Below, in pieces: positions 15,961 to 24,446 of a stretch of DNA of 40,486 nucleotides (the first letter of the stretch is position 1; every line of letters begins with the position of its first letter). Made by a program: the position numbers and the translations under genes. This DNA is from an uncultured Pseudomonadota bacterium (GTDB lineage Bacteria > Pseudomonadota > Gammaproteobacteria > Burkholderiales > Thiobacillaceae): positions 1 to 40,486 of the forward strand of contig CAILNT010000082.1 of assembly GCA_903835655.1 (NCBI GenBank), in the 5' to 3' direction. The notes beneath the pieces are model-generated. The model saw nothing but the letters and a program-made list of their open reading frames with translations. It was not told where the DNA came from and did not search any database.

Positions 15961-18836
15961 CCCGCTGCCGGCTTCCGCTTTACGCGGTAGTGCGACAGTG
16001 GTCGGGCCGCCCAGTCATGGGCCAGTCCGATCAGGATAAAAGCGATCAGCAGGGTGGCCAGGCGCGGGGCATCGAACAGGCTGTCGAACACCCCGACCGT
16101 CAGTAGGCCGGACAAGGAGGCCAGCAGAGTCCAGGCCAGGCGCTGTCCGCGCCAGGCCTCGCCGGCCAGGCGGAAGAGAGCGTAGCCGCTCAGGCCGAGG
16201 AACAGCAGCAGCCCCACCCAGCCCTGCTCGAACAGGACGTGCACCCAGACGTTCTTGATGTGCCAGGGCAAGTGGCTGTGGGTCGCGAAGAACCAGTAAT
16301 CCCCGGCCATACTGAAGTCTCCGTTGCCGATCAAATTTCTGCCGTTGCGGTCGAGCAGTTGAACATCGCTCACGTCGATTTCCCCGGTCTTGCCCGGATA
16401 GAAGAGGGAGAGTTCCACGGGCGGGCGTTGCAGACCTTCCTGGACGCCCACCGCGCCGCTGGAAAAGTCACGGCTGAGGCGCTGCCACCGGCCACCCTCA
16501 GGCACGGCGAAGTCCAGCCAGAGGCAACGACGTGAATTGAGCAATTGCTTTTCGCATATCGGGGTGCCGATGTGGGCGTTGGCCTGGCGGCTGCGTACCC
16601 ACAAACTCAGGTGGTAGTCGGCGCCTGCCTTCACGGCGACGCGCTGGGCGTAGTAGAGCGTGTCGCCGCTGCCCAGGCGCAGGAAGGGTTTGTCTTTTTC
16701 GGTCAGGAATCCGAAGGTCGCGGCCTGTCTTTGCGCCGGCCCGCGTTCCAGGTAGACCCGGGGAAAGCTGCCCAGGCCCATGCCGAACAATTGCGCCATC
16801 GGTGTGGCATCCATCATGGAAAGGGAACGTTTCCAATGATCTACGCGGATCTGCCAATCGCTACCGGATTGCCCCAGACGCTGCTGGAAATGGTCCCCGC
16901 CTATGCCGGTCAACAGGCCCACGGCCAATAGCGCGAGCACGCCCATGGGCAGCGCGGCCTGGATGCGCCAACCCTCGCCCGCGCCGCGGGCGAGGGGTAG
17001 CGAGGGCGTTTTCGTCCGTGAACGGTTGAGCCAGGCCAGGCGCAGGCTGGCTGCACCCAGGATGAGCAGAACCAGGCCCATCGCCAGCACGCCGCCGCGC
17101 GCGACGGTAAAGATCGTGACATAGGCCGTCAGGACCATGATCGGAACCGTCAGCAACAGCCAGCGCGAACGGGTCATGCCCAGCCAGAGAAACGGCAACG
17201 CCGCCGCCAGATAGGCTTCGATATGGCCACCGCCGATGTGCATGCTGGAGAAGGTGCTGACGATGCGGTAGCCATTACCGTCACCGAAGCCGGCGAACAG
17301 CCAGCGCTCCCACACGCCCACCAGCCCGACGCCGAGCAGTCCCAGCCCCATCCCCAGGGCCAGGCGGTCGGCCAGTTGGCCGGGTTCGGGGCGCGTCAGA
17401 CGCAGCAGCGCGAAGAGCGTGCCGCCCCAGGCGAATCCCTTGGCCACGCGCAAGGCGTTGTACGGGCTCCAGTAGCTGGAGAAAGCGTTGGCGTCGAGCG
17501 GCGGTGCGGACCCCAGACCCAGCGCCAGACTGACGAGCACACTGAGGCCGCACAAGGCCAGCCAGGCCGGTGGCGGCGAGACAGCCGGCCACTTGCGCCC
17601 ACGCAGGAGCAGCGTGCCCGCGGTGGTCAGCATGAGCAGGTCGAACTCGTCGAAAAAGAAGCGCCCGCTCCACGGCGCCAGGTCGAGCAGGGGTAAGGCG
17701 GCCGGAACCACGACCAGCCAGGCCAGCGGCCAGGCCCAGAGCACGGCCGCGTACAGGATCAGCCCCAGGCTCAGGCCCCATTGCCACAGGGGGAACGCGG
17801 CCAGGCCGGCAGCGCCCGCCAGCAGCAGGAGCAAACCGGCCAACCAGCGCAGAGGGTGAGATTCGTGCGGCCTGTGCTTGTGGTGTCCATGGTGGGAAGT
17901 CCGGCCCGATTCGGGCGCGGCGGCCTCTTTTGTGGCGATGGGCTGCTCGGGAATGGCTGCGACCTCCGGCCGTTGCGCGGCGCCACGGCCATGAACCGAT
18001 CCCGCATCCACGCAGGGGACGGCCTGGAGGAACACTGGCGCCAGTACGTTCAGTTTTTCCCGAAAGATGGTCGATGCCAGCAGCAGGCTGCGCTCGCCCA
18101 TCCAGGCGCCGGCCCAGAGGCCGGGCAGGGCGAAGAGCAGTTCCATGGACTCACGCAAGGGTTGCGTGCCCAGCCAGGGCAAGCCTTCCAGTAGCCAGGC
18201 CGCGACCAGCGCCAGACCCCAGCGCGGCAGGGACTTGCCATCACCCGACAAGGTGTAAAGAAAACCGACAGGTGCCCAGAGCATGGCGCTCTTGATGAGG
18301 CCATAGACGCGCTGCGGCAGATCCGTGAAGTAGGGGGCGCCGGGCAGGGCCGGCGCGTTCAGCGGCGCACCAGGATCAAGTGGAATAAGGGCCGATAAGG
18401 CGGTGAACGCGACCAGTGCGGGCCACAGCCAGGCTGGCGGCTCACGGCGGCCAAGTCGGGTGCCCAGCAATCCCCAAAGGAGCATGCCGGCGGCGCACCC
18501 TGCCCAGGGTGCGATCAGGCCGCCGGGTTCGACCAGGCGCGGCGGGGAATGGATCTGGCCCAGCAGCAGCAGGGCCGCCAGCAGGCCCAGCGTCAGGAAC
18601 AGGACGACGGCGGTCGCGACTCGCGCGGCGGGCGCTTTCGGCCATGCAGCCCCCAGCCAGAAGAAACCCAGGGGCAGAGCCAGCAACAGGGCAGGAAGGT
18701 CGCCCGAGAGCACGCGACCGGGCAGCAGCGTCAGGGCGTCGCCCCAGCCCATGCCTGCCTGTGCCAGGGGCAGCAGGCCCAGGCCGGCGTACAAGGCGGT
18801 GCAGGTGACGGCGTAGGGAAGCAGGGCGGGGTTCAA
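15957..18836 (-). CDS. VanZ / O-antigen-ligase fusion with inserted beta-sandwich
   Basis: 959-residue inner-membrane protein. Residues 1-255 form a hydrophobic VanZ-like region. Residues 256-328 are a polar linker ending in a His-rich run (HHGHHKHRPHESH, 315-327). Residues 329-959 resemble O-antigen ligase/polymerase (Wzy_C) proteins, with about ten helices, FTVARGGVLAM (576-586) and RVDHWKRSLSMM (664-675). In the large periplasmic loop, residues about 700-855 form an inserted domain of beta-strand character (TLYYAQRVAVKAGADYHLSL, NGRNLIGNGDFSMAGDYWFF), like carbohydrate-binding modules. It ends with KNVWVHVLFEQGWVGLLLFL, the usual last loop of these ligases. Predicted to polymerise or transfer a lipid-linked glycan at the periplasmic face. 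Convergent with the VanZ gene, which it overlaps by 4 bp. Confidence 0.82.
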   Translation of the reverse strand: MNPALLPYAVTCTALYAGLGLLPLAQAGMGWGDALTLLPGRVLSGDLPALLLALPLGFFWLGAAWPKAPAARVATAVVLFLTLGLLAALLLLGQIHSPPRLVEPGGLIAPWAGCAAGMLLWGLLGTRLGRREPPAWLWPALVAFTALSALIPLDPGAPLNAPALPGAPYFTDLPQRVYGLIKSAMLWAPVGFLYTLSGDGKSLPRWGLALVAAWLLEGLPWLGTQPLRESMELLFALPGLWAGAWMGERSLLLASTIFREKLNVLAPVFLQAVPCVDAGSVHGRGAAQRPEVAAIPEQPIATKEAAAPESGRTSHHGHHKHRPHESHPLRWLAGLLLLLAGAAGLAAFPLWQWGLSLGLILYAAVLWAWPLAWLVVVPAALPLLDLAPWSGRFFFDEFDLLMLTTAGTLLLRGRKWPAVSPPPAWLALCGLSVLVSLALGLGSAPPLDANAFSSYWSPYNALRVAKGFAWGGTLFALLRLTRPEPGQLADRLALGMGLGLLGVGLVGVWERWLFAGFGDGNGYRIVSTFSSMHIGGGHIEAYLAAALPFLWLGMTRSRWLLLTVPIMVLTAYVTIFTVARGGVLAMGLVLLILGAASLRLAWLNRSRTKTPSLPLARGAGEGWRIQAALPMGVLALLAVGLLTGIGGDHFQQRLGQSGSDWQIRVDHWKRSLSMMDATPMAQLFGMGLGSFPRVYLERGPAQRQAATFGFLTEKDKPFLRLGSGDTLYYAQRVAVKAGADYHLSLWVRSRQANAHIGTPICEKQLLNSRRCLWLDFAVPEGGRWQRLSRDFSSGAVGVQEGLQRPPVELSLFYPGKTGEIDVSDVQLLDRNGRNLIGNGDFSMAGDYWFFATHSHLPWHIKNVWVHVLFEQGWVGLLLFLGLSGYALFRLAGEAWRGQRLAWTLLASLSGLLTVGVFDSLFDAPRLATLLIAFILIGLAHDWAARPLSHYRVKRKPAAG

Positions 18837-18927
18837 TGGGGGTAGGCGAGCCGGACGGGACGCGGGCCAGCCGCTATTACGGACACACCAGTGTCGCCGC
18901 GGGGGTGGCCCGGGTCAACCTCGCGTC

Positions 18928-19620
18928 TCAGATCCTACGAAAACGCAGCACCAGCACGCCCACACCCGCCGCGAGCAGGCCGAAGTTGGCGGGCTCGGGA
19001 ACCGGTGTCACCCCGGTGATCTGGAAGGAAGACGAGTGGGCTGAAGTTGTGGTGGGAAGAGATGTGTTTGTATCGGCGTCGTAATAGCCAGCGGGGTCGT
19101 ATTGGAAGGCCGTTGTCGTATTTAATGGAGCACCACTTTCGCCGATGTAACCGCCAATCGTGTCTCCCGTGCCGGATACGCGACTCGTGATCTCATTTCC
19201 CAGGGTCAAATAATAGGTGCCGGGGCCGAGTGTCTTGTTCAAGGTAAACGATGCGTTATAAACGTCGTACCCCATCGAATTCGGAAGGCTTACTCCGGTA
19301 AGGTTCAATAAAGACTTCGTTCCCAGGGAAATGGGTGTGGTGGATGCGCCAACGCTAGGTGCGCTATTCGTGATCGCCCAATCCACGCTCACTGGTGCGT
19401 CACCCTGAGACAGCCAGCTGGAGAAGCTGATGCTGGTCAATGTAGAGGCGGCGGCGAGATTGAAGGAGTTGGAGACCTGAAAGCCGGAGCTGATGTTCAG
19501 GGCATCAACCGTCGTGTCCGGGCCGTTGTCATACAGGGTAGACGTCGCGGCATTCGCCTGCGTGGCCAGCGCGAGACCCAGGGACAGCAGCGCGGCGAGT
19601 GAAGTGGATTTCGAGGACAT
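18928..19620 (-). CDS. PEP-CTERM sorted surface protein
   Basis: 230 residues from the ATG at 19620, preceded by AAGGAGAG at good spacing. Signal peptide (about 1-24, ending ATQANA). The middle is a Ser/Thr/Gly-rich secreted domain of no recognised family (YDNGPDTTVDALN, GTYYLTLGNEI). The C-terminus is a classic PEP-CTERM signal: VPEPANFGLLAAGVGVLVL then RFRRI. Such proteins are cut by an exosortase (XrtA/EpsH) after export and are typically surface- or matrix-associated. No exosortase gene is in this window. It has its own sigma-54 promoter 52 bases upstream and so is probably transcribed separately from the second PEP-CTERM gene. Confidence 0.88.
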   Translation of the reverse strand: MSSKSTSLAALLSLGLALATQANAATSTLYDNGPDTTVDALNISSGFQVSNSFNLAAASTLTSISFSSWLSQGDAPVSVDWAITNSAPSVGASTTPISLGTKSLLNLTGVSLPNSMGYDVYNASFTLNKTLGPGTYYLTLGNEITSRVSGTGDTIGGYIGESGAPLNTTTAFQYDPAGYYDADTNTSLPTTTSAHSSSFQITGVTPVPEPANFGLLAAGVGVLVLRFRRI

Positions 19621-19671
19621 CGTTCTCTCCTTGACCAGATTGAATGAGTATTCTGTACGGACTGGTGTCAA

Positions 19672-19686
19672 GCAATGTTCGTGCCA
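19672..19686 (-). promoter_or_regulatory. Sigma-54 promoter of first PEP-CTERM gene
   Basis: On the minus strand the sequence is TGGCACGAACATTGC followed by T, matching all fixed positions of the RpoN consensus TGGCACG-N4-TTGCW, with the required 10 bases between GG and GC. It ends 51 bases before the start codon. PEP-CTERM genes in exosortase-A species are known to be driven by RpoN with the PrsK/PrsR system. Confidence 0.85.
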
Positions 19687-19706
19687 CAATAAATTATTTC
19701 TAATAA

Positions 19707-20420
19707 TCAAAGGATTGCGTCATTCGCCGAGCGCGTTTTCGGCTCGCTGTAATTTTTTCCGACACCCGCCGGGCGCAGGGAGAGGAAGCCCATGCCCAGG
19801 AGTCCGGCCAGCAGCAGCAGCAGGCTGCCCGGTTCTGGGATCGTGGCCGACGGATTGAAGATGTAATAGTTACCCGCATAGAGGGTCTTGGCGCCGCCGA
19901 TGCTTGCGGCCGATCCCTTTACGAGCAACACGCCGCGCACGAAGGGCGTCTGGACCGTGCCCGCCAGGCAACCGGGTGTACCGGAGAAGTTGAACTGGAG
20001 CGATTTCGTGGCGGAGCCCGTGCCGATACTCGCTGCTCCGGTGATGCCGGACAGGTTGTTGCCCTGGTTCAGGCACTCGTTCGCTCCCTTCGTGCCGGGT
20101 TGCAGCGAGGAAATCGGGACGATATTGGCGACCACGCCGCTGCCGCTGAACACCAACGGCGTCGTCGTCTCCGGGATGTTGGCGCAATCCCCGGTCGTCG
20201 GTTTGCCGGCGCCGGCGGGATTGTCGATGGTCAGCGTAAAGCCGCTGCCATCCTGGTTGATGCCGCCCAAGCCGATGATATGGCTGGGGTTGTTCGGGTT
20301 GGTGATGCCCGCGTTGTAGCAGACCCCGCCCAGCCTATCCTTCAGCCAGATGGTGCTCGCCAGCGCGCCCTGGGCGAAGAGGGCCAAACCTATCGAGGCC
20401 ACCAGGCGGGTCGTGTTCAT
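19707..20420 (-). CDS. PEP-CTERM protein with extended tail
   Basis: 237 residues. Signal peptide (about 1-21, ALFAQGALAS). The secreted domain contains four or so cysteines (VCYNAG, GDCANIP, NECLNQG, PGCLAGT) that may form disulfides, and is of no family I recognise. The sorting signal IPEPGSLLLLLAGLLGMGFL is clear, but the usual short Arg-rich end is missing: it is followed by 24 further residues (SLRPAGVGKNYSEP and on to NDAIL), with only one arginine at the membrane edge. This might affect sorting or reflect loss of the original stop. AAGGAG lies 9 bases before the ATG at 20420 and a perfect sigma-54 element lies 55 bases upstream. Confidence 0.85.
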   Translation of the reverse strand: MNTTRLVASIGLALFAQGALASTIWLKDRLGGVCYNAGITNPNNPSHIIGLGGINQDGSGFTLTIDNPAGAGKPTTGDCANIPETTTPLVFSGSGVVANIVPISSLQPGTKGANECLNQGNNLSGITGAASIGTGSATKSLQFNFSGTPGCLAGTVQTPFVRGVLLVKGSAASIGGAKTLYAGNYYIFNPSATIPEPGSLLLLLAGLLGMGFLSLRPAGVGKNYSEPKTRSANDAIL

Positions 20421-20475
20421 GCGGGTTCTCCTTAAATCCTGCCTGGCTGTGGCCGGGCTTGTGCGGGATGCTCTA

Positions 20476-20490
20476 GCAACACTCGTGCCA
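20476..20490 (-). promoter_or_regulatory. Sigma-54 promoter of second PEP-CTERM gene
   Basis: Minus-strand sequence TGGCACGAGTGTTGC followed by T, again a full match to the RpoN consensus with correct -24/-12 spacing, 55 bases before the start codon. Immediately upstream are two direct copies of TAAGCGA (plus-strand TCGCTTA at 20491-20497 and 20506-20512). Confidence 0.85.
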
Positions 20491-20565
20491 TCGCTTACTA
20501 ATCAGTCGCTTATCGGCGATTCCGGCGTCTGGCCGTGCTTAGTGTAAAAAGTTTCGACACCGGGC

Positions 20566-21807
20566 TCAGCCGGGATCGGGCGCCTGCACCCTGGGCGGCG
20601 AGAGCGTACCGAGCAAGGCGGCGAGGACCACCAGATGATAGGGCAATTCCCAATAGGCGATACCCAGGGTGGCGCCGCCGACCAGATAGGCCAGGAGCGA
20701 GGCCTGCAACATGGCACCGTACTCGCGTACCCAGGCCGGGTGGCGGCGCACGCCCCAGGTCAGTCTGACCAGCGTTGCGCCTAGCAAGCCACCCCAGAGG
20801 GCCAGGCCGACGTAGCCGTGTTCGGCCAGTATCTTCACATAAATACTGTGCCAATCCAGTCCGCCCGCTTCCTTCAGGGTGAGCGCCGGCCAGGCGTTGA
20901 AGCCGCCGCCGACCAGGGGGCGCTTTGCGGCGAAATCGATGCCGACTTGCCAGACCTGCAAACGCTCTCCGGCGGACGTGTCATCCTGATAGTTCGCGGT
21001 GCTTTGCATGCGGCCGAACCATTGTTCCGGCAACTGCACGAAGAGGGTGGCAAGCAGCAGCAGCAGCAGGGGAATGGCGAGCAGCTTGCGCTTGCTATGC
21101 CAGATCAGCCCCAGCGTCATCGCGGCCAGGGCGAGCATGCCGCCGCGCGACCAGGAGGACACCACGGAAGCGTAGGTGAGGGCGATACCCAGCAGCAGGA
21201 CGAAGCGCAAGCCGCGCGCTTCCCGCAGCCATAGCACCAGCAGCGGGATGGCCATGGCCAAAGCTACCGCGAATTCGTTGTTGTCGCTGTACTGGCTCCC
21301 GGGCGGGCCGTAGACGCGGTCATGGAAACCCGAGATCACCGCCCAGTAGCCGCCCTTGAGCGCCACTAGCAGGAAGGACAGGGCAATCGCGAGGATCAGG
21401 TAATGGAGTTTTTCCCGTGTGTCGATGAGCAAGAGCGTGAGCAGCAGGGGGGGCAGTATTTTCAATACTTCACGGTACTTGTCCCAGGCATCCCAGGGGG
21501 CTAGCGAATAATGGCTGGTCACGCCAAACCAGGCCCACAAGGCCAGCAGGCCCAACACCCGCCAGTCCAGGAGGCGGCGCCAGGGCAAGGCGGCCCAGGC
21601 GTGCTGGCGCCAGGTCTGGTGGAGGGCGGCCAGGCTCACCCAGGCGAACAGGGTGAAGAACACTGGCGCTTCGCGCAGAAAGCCGTTTGCATAGCCTTGC
21701 GGATGCAGGTAACTCAGCACGGCCAATCCCAGCACCCCCAGCCAGGGCCGCCGCCAGGCCGGCCAAGCCATGCCCAGCAGGATGAACAGGAGGGCGAGAT
21801 CCCTCAT
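20566..21807 (-). CDS. Exosortase-A-associated O-glycosylation ligase
   Basis: 413 residues from the ATG at 21807, which overlaps the stop of the upstream VanZ gene by 4 bp (ATGA). About eleven membrane helices. The sequence follows the pattern of the putative O-glycosylation ligase associated with exosortase A (TIGR03097 family as I know it): start MRDLALLFILLG, KYREVLKILPPLLL, VALKGGYWAVISG, VYGPPGSQYSDNNEFAVALA, SSWSRGGMLALAA, FGRMQSTANYQDDTSAGERL, VGGGFNAWP, and HSIYVKILAEHGYVGLALW. It probably moves or polymerises a lipid-linked glycan in the periplasm, in the same surface pathway as the PEP-CTERM proteins. Confidence 0.87.
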   Translation of the reverse strand: MRDLALLFILLGMAWPAWRRPWLGVLGLAVLSYLHPQGYANGFLREAPVFFTLFAWVSLAALHQTWRQHAWAALPWRRLLDWRVLGLLALWAWFGVTSHYSLAPWDAWDKYREVLKILPPLLLTLLLIDTREKLHYLILAIALSFLLVALKGGYWAVISGFHDRVYGPPGSQYSDNNEFAVALAMAIPLLVLWLREARGLRFVLLLGIALTYASVVSSWSRGGMLALAAMTLGLIWHSKRKLLAIPLLLLLLATLFVQLPEQWFGRMQSTANYQDDTSAGERLQVWQVGIDFAAKRPLVGGGFNAWPALTLKEAGGLDWHSIYVKILAEHGYVGLALWGGLLGATLVRLTWGVRRHPAWVREYGAMLQASLLAYLVGGATLGIAYWELPYHLVVLAALLGTLSPPRVQAPDPG

Positions 21808-23225
21808 GCGTGCGACTCCGGGGGGCGCCTGTGCACGGCCTGGCGATGTACCACCAAGCGCTTGTAGATCGTTCTGAACAGGAAATAGCCCAACATCCCA
21901 CCCATGGTTTCGAGCAACCAGTCGGTGGTGTCCGCGATCTTCTCGGGCAGGAAGACCTGGCCGTACTCGATGCCCATGGGGATGACGGCGAGGGCGAACA
22001 TCGTGGCCAGCGCGGCATAGCTGCGCCAGCGCCAGGAAAGGCCGCCCACCCACCAGGCCAGCAGGGCGCCCTGGGGTGCGAAGAACAGGAGCTTGTGGAA
22101 GACTTCAGTGGCGGCGCGGAACTCCGTGCCGAAGTAATACGCCTCGAAAGGCACGCGTTGCAGGAAGGACATGCGTTCCTGGACGAAGCCGCTGTCCGTG
22201 CGAAAGTCGAAGGGATACCAGAACACCAGCAGCAGCACCGGCACCCAGGCCAGGGCCGCCAGCAGCCGCAACCAGGCCGGAGCCGCGCCGCGGCGTCGCG
22301 GCTGGGCGTGGCTGCCGCCGAAGTGGTGACCGCCCAGCCACGCGCCCAGGGCCGCGCCCAGGCTGCTGGTGAAGAGCACGGTCACGTCGGTGACCCGCGA
22401 ATAGACGAACAACTGCATGAAACCCAGGCTCACGGCGGCCAGCAGGATCATCCTCCAGACGCGGAAAGAGTCGCGCCCCGACCGGGCACGCCAGAGCCAG
22501 GCCAGCGGCGCCCAGAGCAGGATGTCGGTGATGATTTGGTACAGGGCATGGGCCGGGTCGGCAGGGTAGCCTGAGAAGGGGATGAGGACGACCTTGCCTT
22601 GATGCCACTTGTGGTAGATCTCGACGGCGCTGATCGTGAGGTCCAGGGGCAGGATGCCGTAGGCAAGAACCACCGCCAGGTAGACCCAGGCGGTTCGTTC
22701 CGCCAGGCCCGCGGGTTCACGCTCCCGTTTCCAGCCCTCGTGCCAGGTCATCAGTCCGGCGCCGAACCCCCACCAGCAGACCACGCCGATCAGCCCGCCC
22801 AGGGTTTCCGCGGCGATATCGTTTTGTGACACGGTGCGCTGTGGAAAGAATTCCTGGGTGAATTCGATGCCTACGCTCAAGACCGCCGCGACGAGGAATA
22901 TGAGTACGCCCAGCGCCGCAGCCCAGGCCGTGCCGCGGCCGCGTGACAGGGAACCCGTCCAGAAGAAGGTCAGGGGGATGAATAGCAGGCAGTTGGCGAC
23001 CCAGTCGGCGCGCGAGTCTATGCCCAAGTCGAGAAAAGGAATCTGGCTGAATCTAAGCAGAGCCACTTCCCAGGGGATGGCGTGGTAATCCAGTGGCACC
23101 AAACTGCCATAGATGACGAAACTCAGATAGGGCAGGCCCAGCCAGAACAGCAAGCCGCGTTGTTGCGCGAACATCCGGCGCTGTCCCTGGCGCGAATTGC
23201 GTTCACCGGACACGGCGGAATCCAT
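21804..23225 (-). CDS. Double VanZ-domain membrane protein
   Basis: 473 residues, about twelve membrane helices, containing two VanZ-like halves. The first (about 25-160) has YGSLVPLDYHAI, WVANCLLFIPLTFFWTG, VGIEFTQEFFPQRTVSQND and AAETLGGLIG; the second (about 335-460) has WYPFDFRTD, FHKLLFFAPQGALLAWWVG, MGIEYGQVFLPEKIADTTD and LLETMGGMLG. In both halves the E-F/Y-x-Q-x-F-x-P and D-x-x-x-E-T-x-G positions are kept. Start: ATG at 23225, or more likely ATG at 23174, which has AGGGA 9 bases upstream and removes 17 polar residues. It overlaps the ligase gene downstream by 4 bp and follows aroK by 45 bases, so the three could be one transcript. Confidence 0.82.
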   Translation of the reverse strand: MDSAVSGERNSRQGQRRMFAQQRGLLFWLGLPYLSFVIYGSLVPLDYHAIPWEVALLRFSQIPFLDLGIDSRADWVANCLLFIPLTFFWTGSLSRGRGTAWAAALGVLIFLVAAVLSVGIEFTQEFFPQRTVSQNDIAAETLGGLIGVVCWWGFGAGLMTWHEGWKREREPAGLAERTAWVYLAVVLAYGILPLDLTISAVEIYHKWHQGKVVLIPFSGYPADPAHALYQIITDILLWAPLAWLWRARSGRDSFRVWRMILLAAVSLGFMQLFVYSRVTDVTVLFTSSLGAALGAWLGGHHFGGSHAQPRRRGAAPAWLRLLAALAWVPVLLLVFWYPFDFRTDSGFVQERMSFLQRVPFEAYYFGTEFRAATEVFHKLLFFAPQGALLAWWVGGLSWRWRSYAALATMFALAVIPMGIEYGQVFLPEKIADTTDWLLETMGGMLGYFLFRTIYKRLVVHRQAVHRRPPESHA

Positions 23226-23270
23226 GATCCAATGCCGGCGTGCGCGCCAGGTTTCCGGCCAGGGCCGACT

Positions 23271-23828
23271 TCAGCATAGCGAGGGTGGGCATTTTTCGCA
23301 CAAGGCCACTCCGGCCAGATCCAGGCTGTTTTCCAGGCGGCGCACCAGGCAATGCGCGCTCTGCCTGCCCGATTCCAGGACGATGTCGGCGCTGGCCATG
23401 TAAAGGGCATGGCGTGCGGCGAAGAGCTCCTGGAGCTTTTTCAGCGGATCGTCGATTTGCAGCAGGGGGCGATTCTTGTCGTGGCGCGTGCGCAGATAGA
23501 GCTCGCGCGGCTGGCACTTCAGATACACCACGGCCCCGCGCGACTTGAGATAGCCGCGATTTTCCGGCCGCAGGACCGCGCCGCCGCCGGTGGCCAGGAC
23601 GATGTTGCGGCGTTGACTGAGCTCGTCGATCACGCTGGCCTCGCGCTTGCGAAAGCCCTCCTCGCCCTCGATCTCGAAGATCGTGGGGATGGAGACGCCG
23701 CAGCGCGCGACGATCTCATGGTCGGAGTCGATGAATTCCAGGCCGCGGCGCCTGGCCAGCAGCTTGCCAATCGTGGTCTTGCCGGAACCCATCAGGCCGA
23801 CCAGAAAGATGTTTGAACTGGGGATCAT
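23271..23828 (-). CDS. aroK: Shikimate kinase
   Basis: 185 residues. P-loop FLVGLMGSGKTTIGKLLA (8-25), shikimate-binding FIDSDHEI (32-39), FRKRE (60-64) and ATGGGAVLRPENR (79-91), and lid region RTRHDKNRPLL (113-123). All catalytic positions are present. Phosphorylates shikimate in aromatic amino-acid synthesis. In many proteobacteria aroK follows pilQ and precedes aroB; here neither is present and it lies between the DciA-like gene and the VanZ/ligase pair, an unusual position. The C-terminus ends with a Cys-containing segment (CEKCPPSLC) not typical of AroK and perhaps disordered. Confidence 0.93.
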   Translation of the reverse strand: MIPSSNIFLVGLMGSGKTTIGKLLARRRGLEFIDSDHEIVARCGVSIPTIFEIEGEEGFRKREASVIDELSQRRNIVLATGGGAVLRPENRGYLKSRGAVVYLKCQPRELYLRTRHDKNRPLLQIDDPLKKLQELFAARHALYMASADIVLESGRQSAHCLVRRLENSLDLAGVALCEKCPPSLC

Positions 23829-23879
23829 GGTCCGATTGTAAACGGGGCCATCGCAAATTGAGTTCGCGCCGGAATGCGC

Positions 23880-24323
23880 TCATCGCCCTCTTCGTTTCGC
23901 CAGCAGCGCATCCACGGCGGTTTTCAGGTCGCCGTCCGGCAGTGCCTGGTCGAGGTCGCGGAACGCGGCCAGGGCCGCCGGCCCCATCCCCGCCTTCTCG
24001 TGCTTTTCCGGCAATGTCCAGTCGGCGCGTACCTTTACCTTCACCGCCAGTACTGGCGCGTCGGCCCGCGTCAGGGCGCGGCCCACGCCGCTCGCCTGGC
24101 TACGGACCCGGCTGGCGGCTGCGCCATTGGCGCAATACACCAGTGCGGTTTCACCCTGGATCGCCGCCACCCGGCAGGCGCGAGCCACCGCCGTCGGCAC
24201 CACGCCGGCGAAGCGGCGGTTGAGCTCGGTGAGGCGCTGCGCTTCCGGCAGTGCGACGGAGAGCATCGGGTCGCAGCGCAACAGGCCGCGCACGCTTTGC
24301 ATGGAGGAGGGACGGTATGACAT
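23880..24323 (-). CDS. DUF721/DciA-like protein
   Basis: 147 residues, resembling DUF721 (DciA) proteins: an N-terminal helix ([12 protein letters not shown]), then [22 protein letters not shown] and [20 protein letters not shown], followed by a charged C-terminal part. DciA loads the replicative helicase DnaB in bacteria lacking DnaC. The match is moderate; the main support is its place divergent to secA, where such a gene is often found in betaproteobacteria. Start at 24323 lacks a clear ribosome site; ATG at 24302 is an alternative. aroK follows after 51 bases. Confidence 0.6.
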   Translation of the reverse strand: MSYRPSSMQSVRGLLRCDPMLSVALPEAQRLTELNRRFAGVVPTAVARACRVAAIQGETALVYCANGAAASRVRSQASGVGRALTRADAPVLAVKVKVRADWTLPEKHEKAGMGPAALAAFRDLDQALPDGDLKTAVDALLAKRRGR

Positions 24324-24446
24324 CGAGGCAAGGGGCAGGGAGGCAGGGGGGATTCCTCCTTCCCGCTCAGCATCGAGAAGGGGGGAAACGGGGATATGTT
24401 AGCATTCGCACAATTCCCAAAATCCAACCTATCTCCTTCATTTTCC

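Noticed and set aside
24396-24446. Upstream ATG (24396) as the secA start
   Set aside because: The added 17 residues are unlike SecA N-termini, although the ribosome-site context is slightly better than at 24447.
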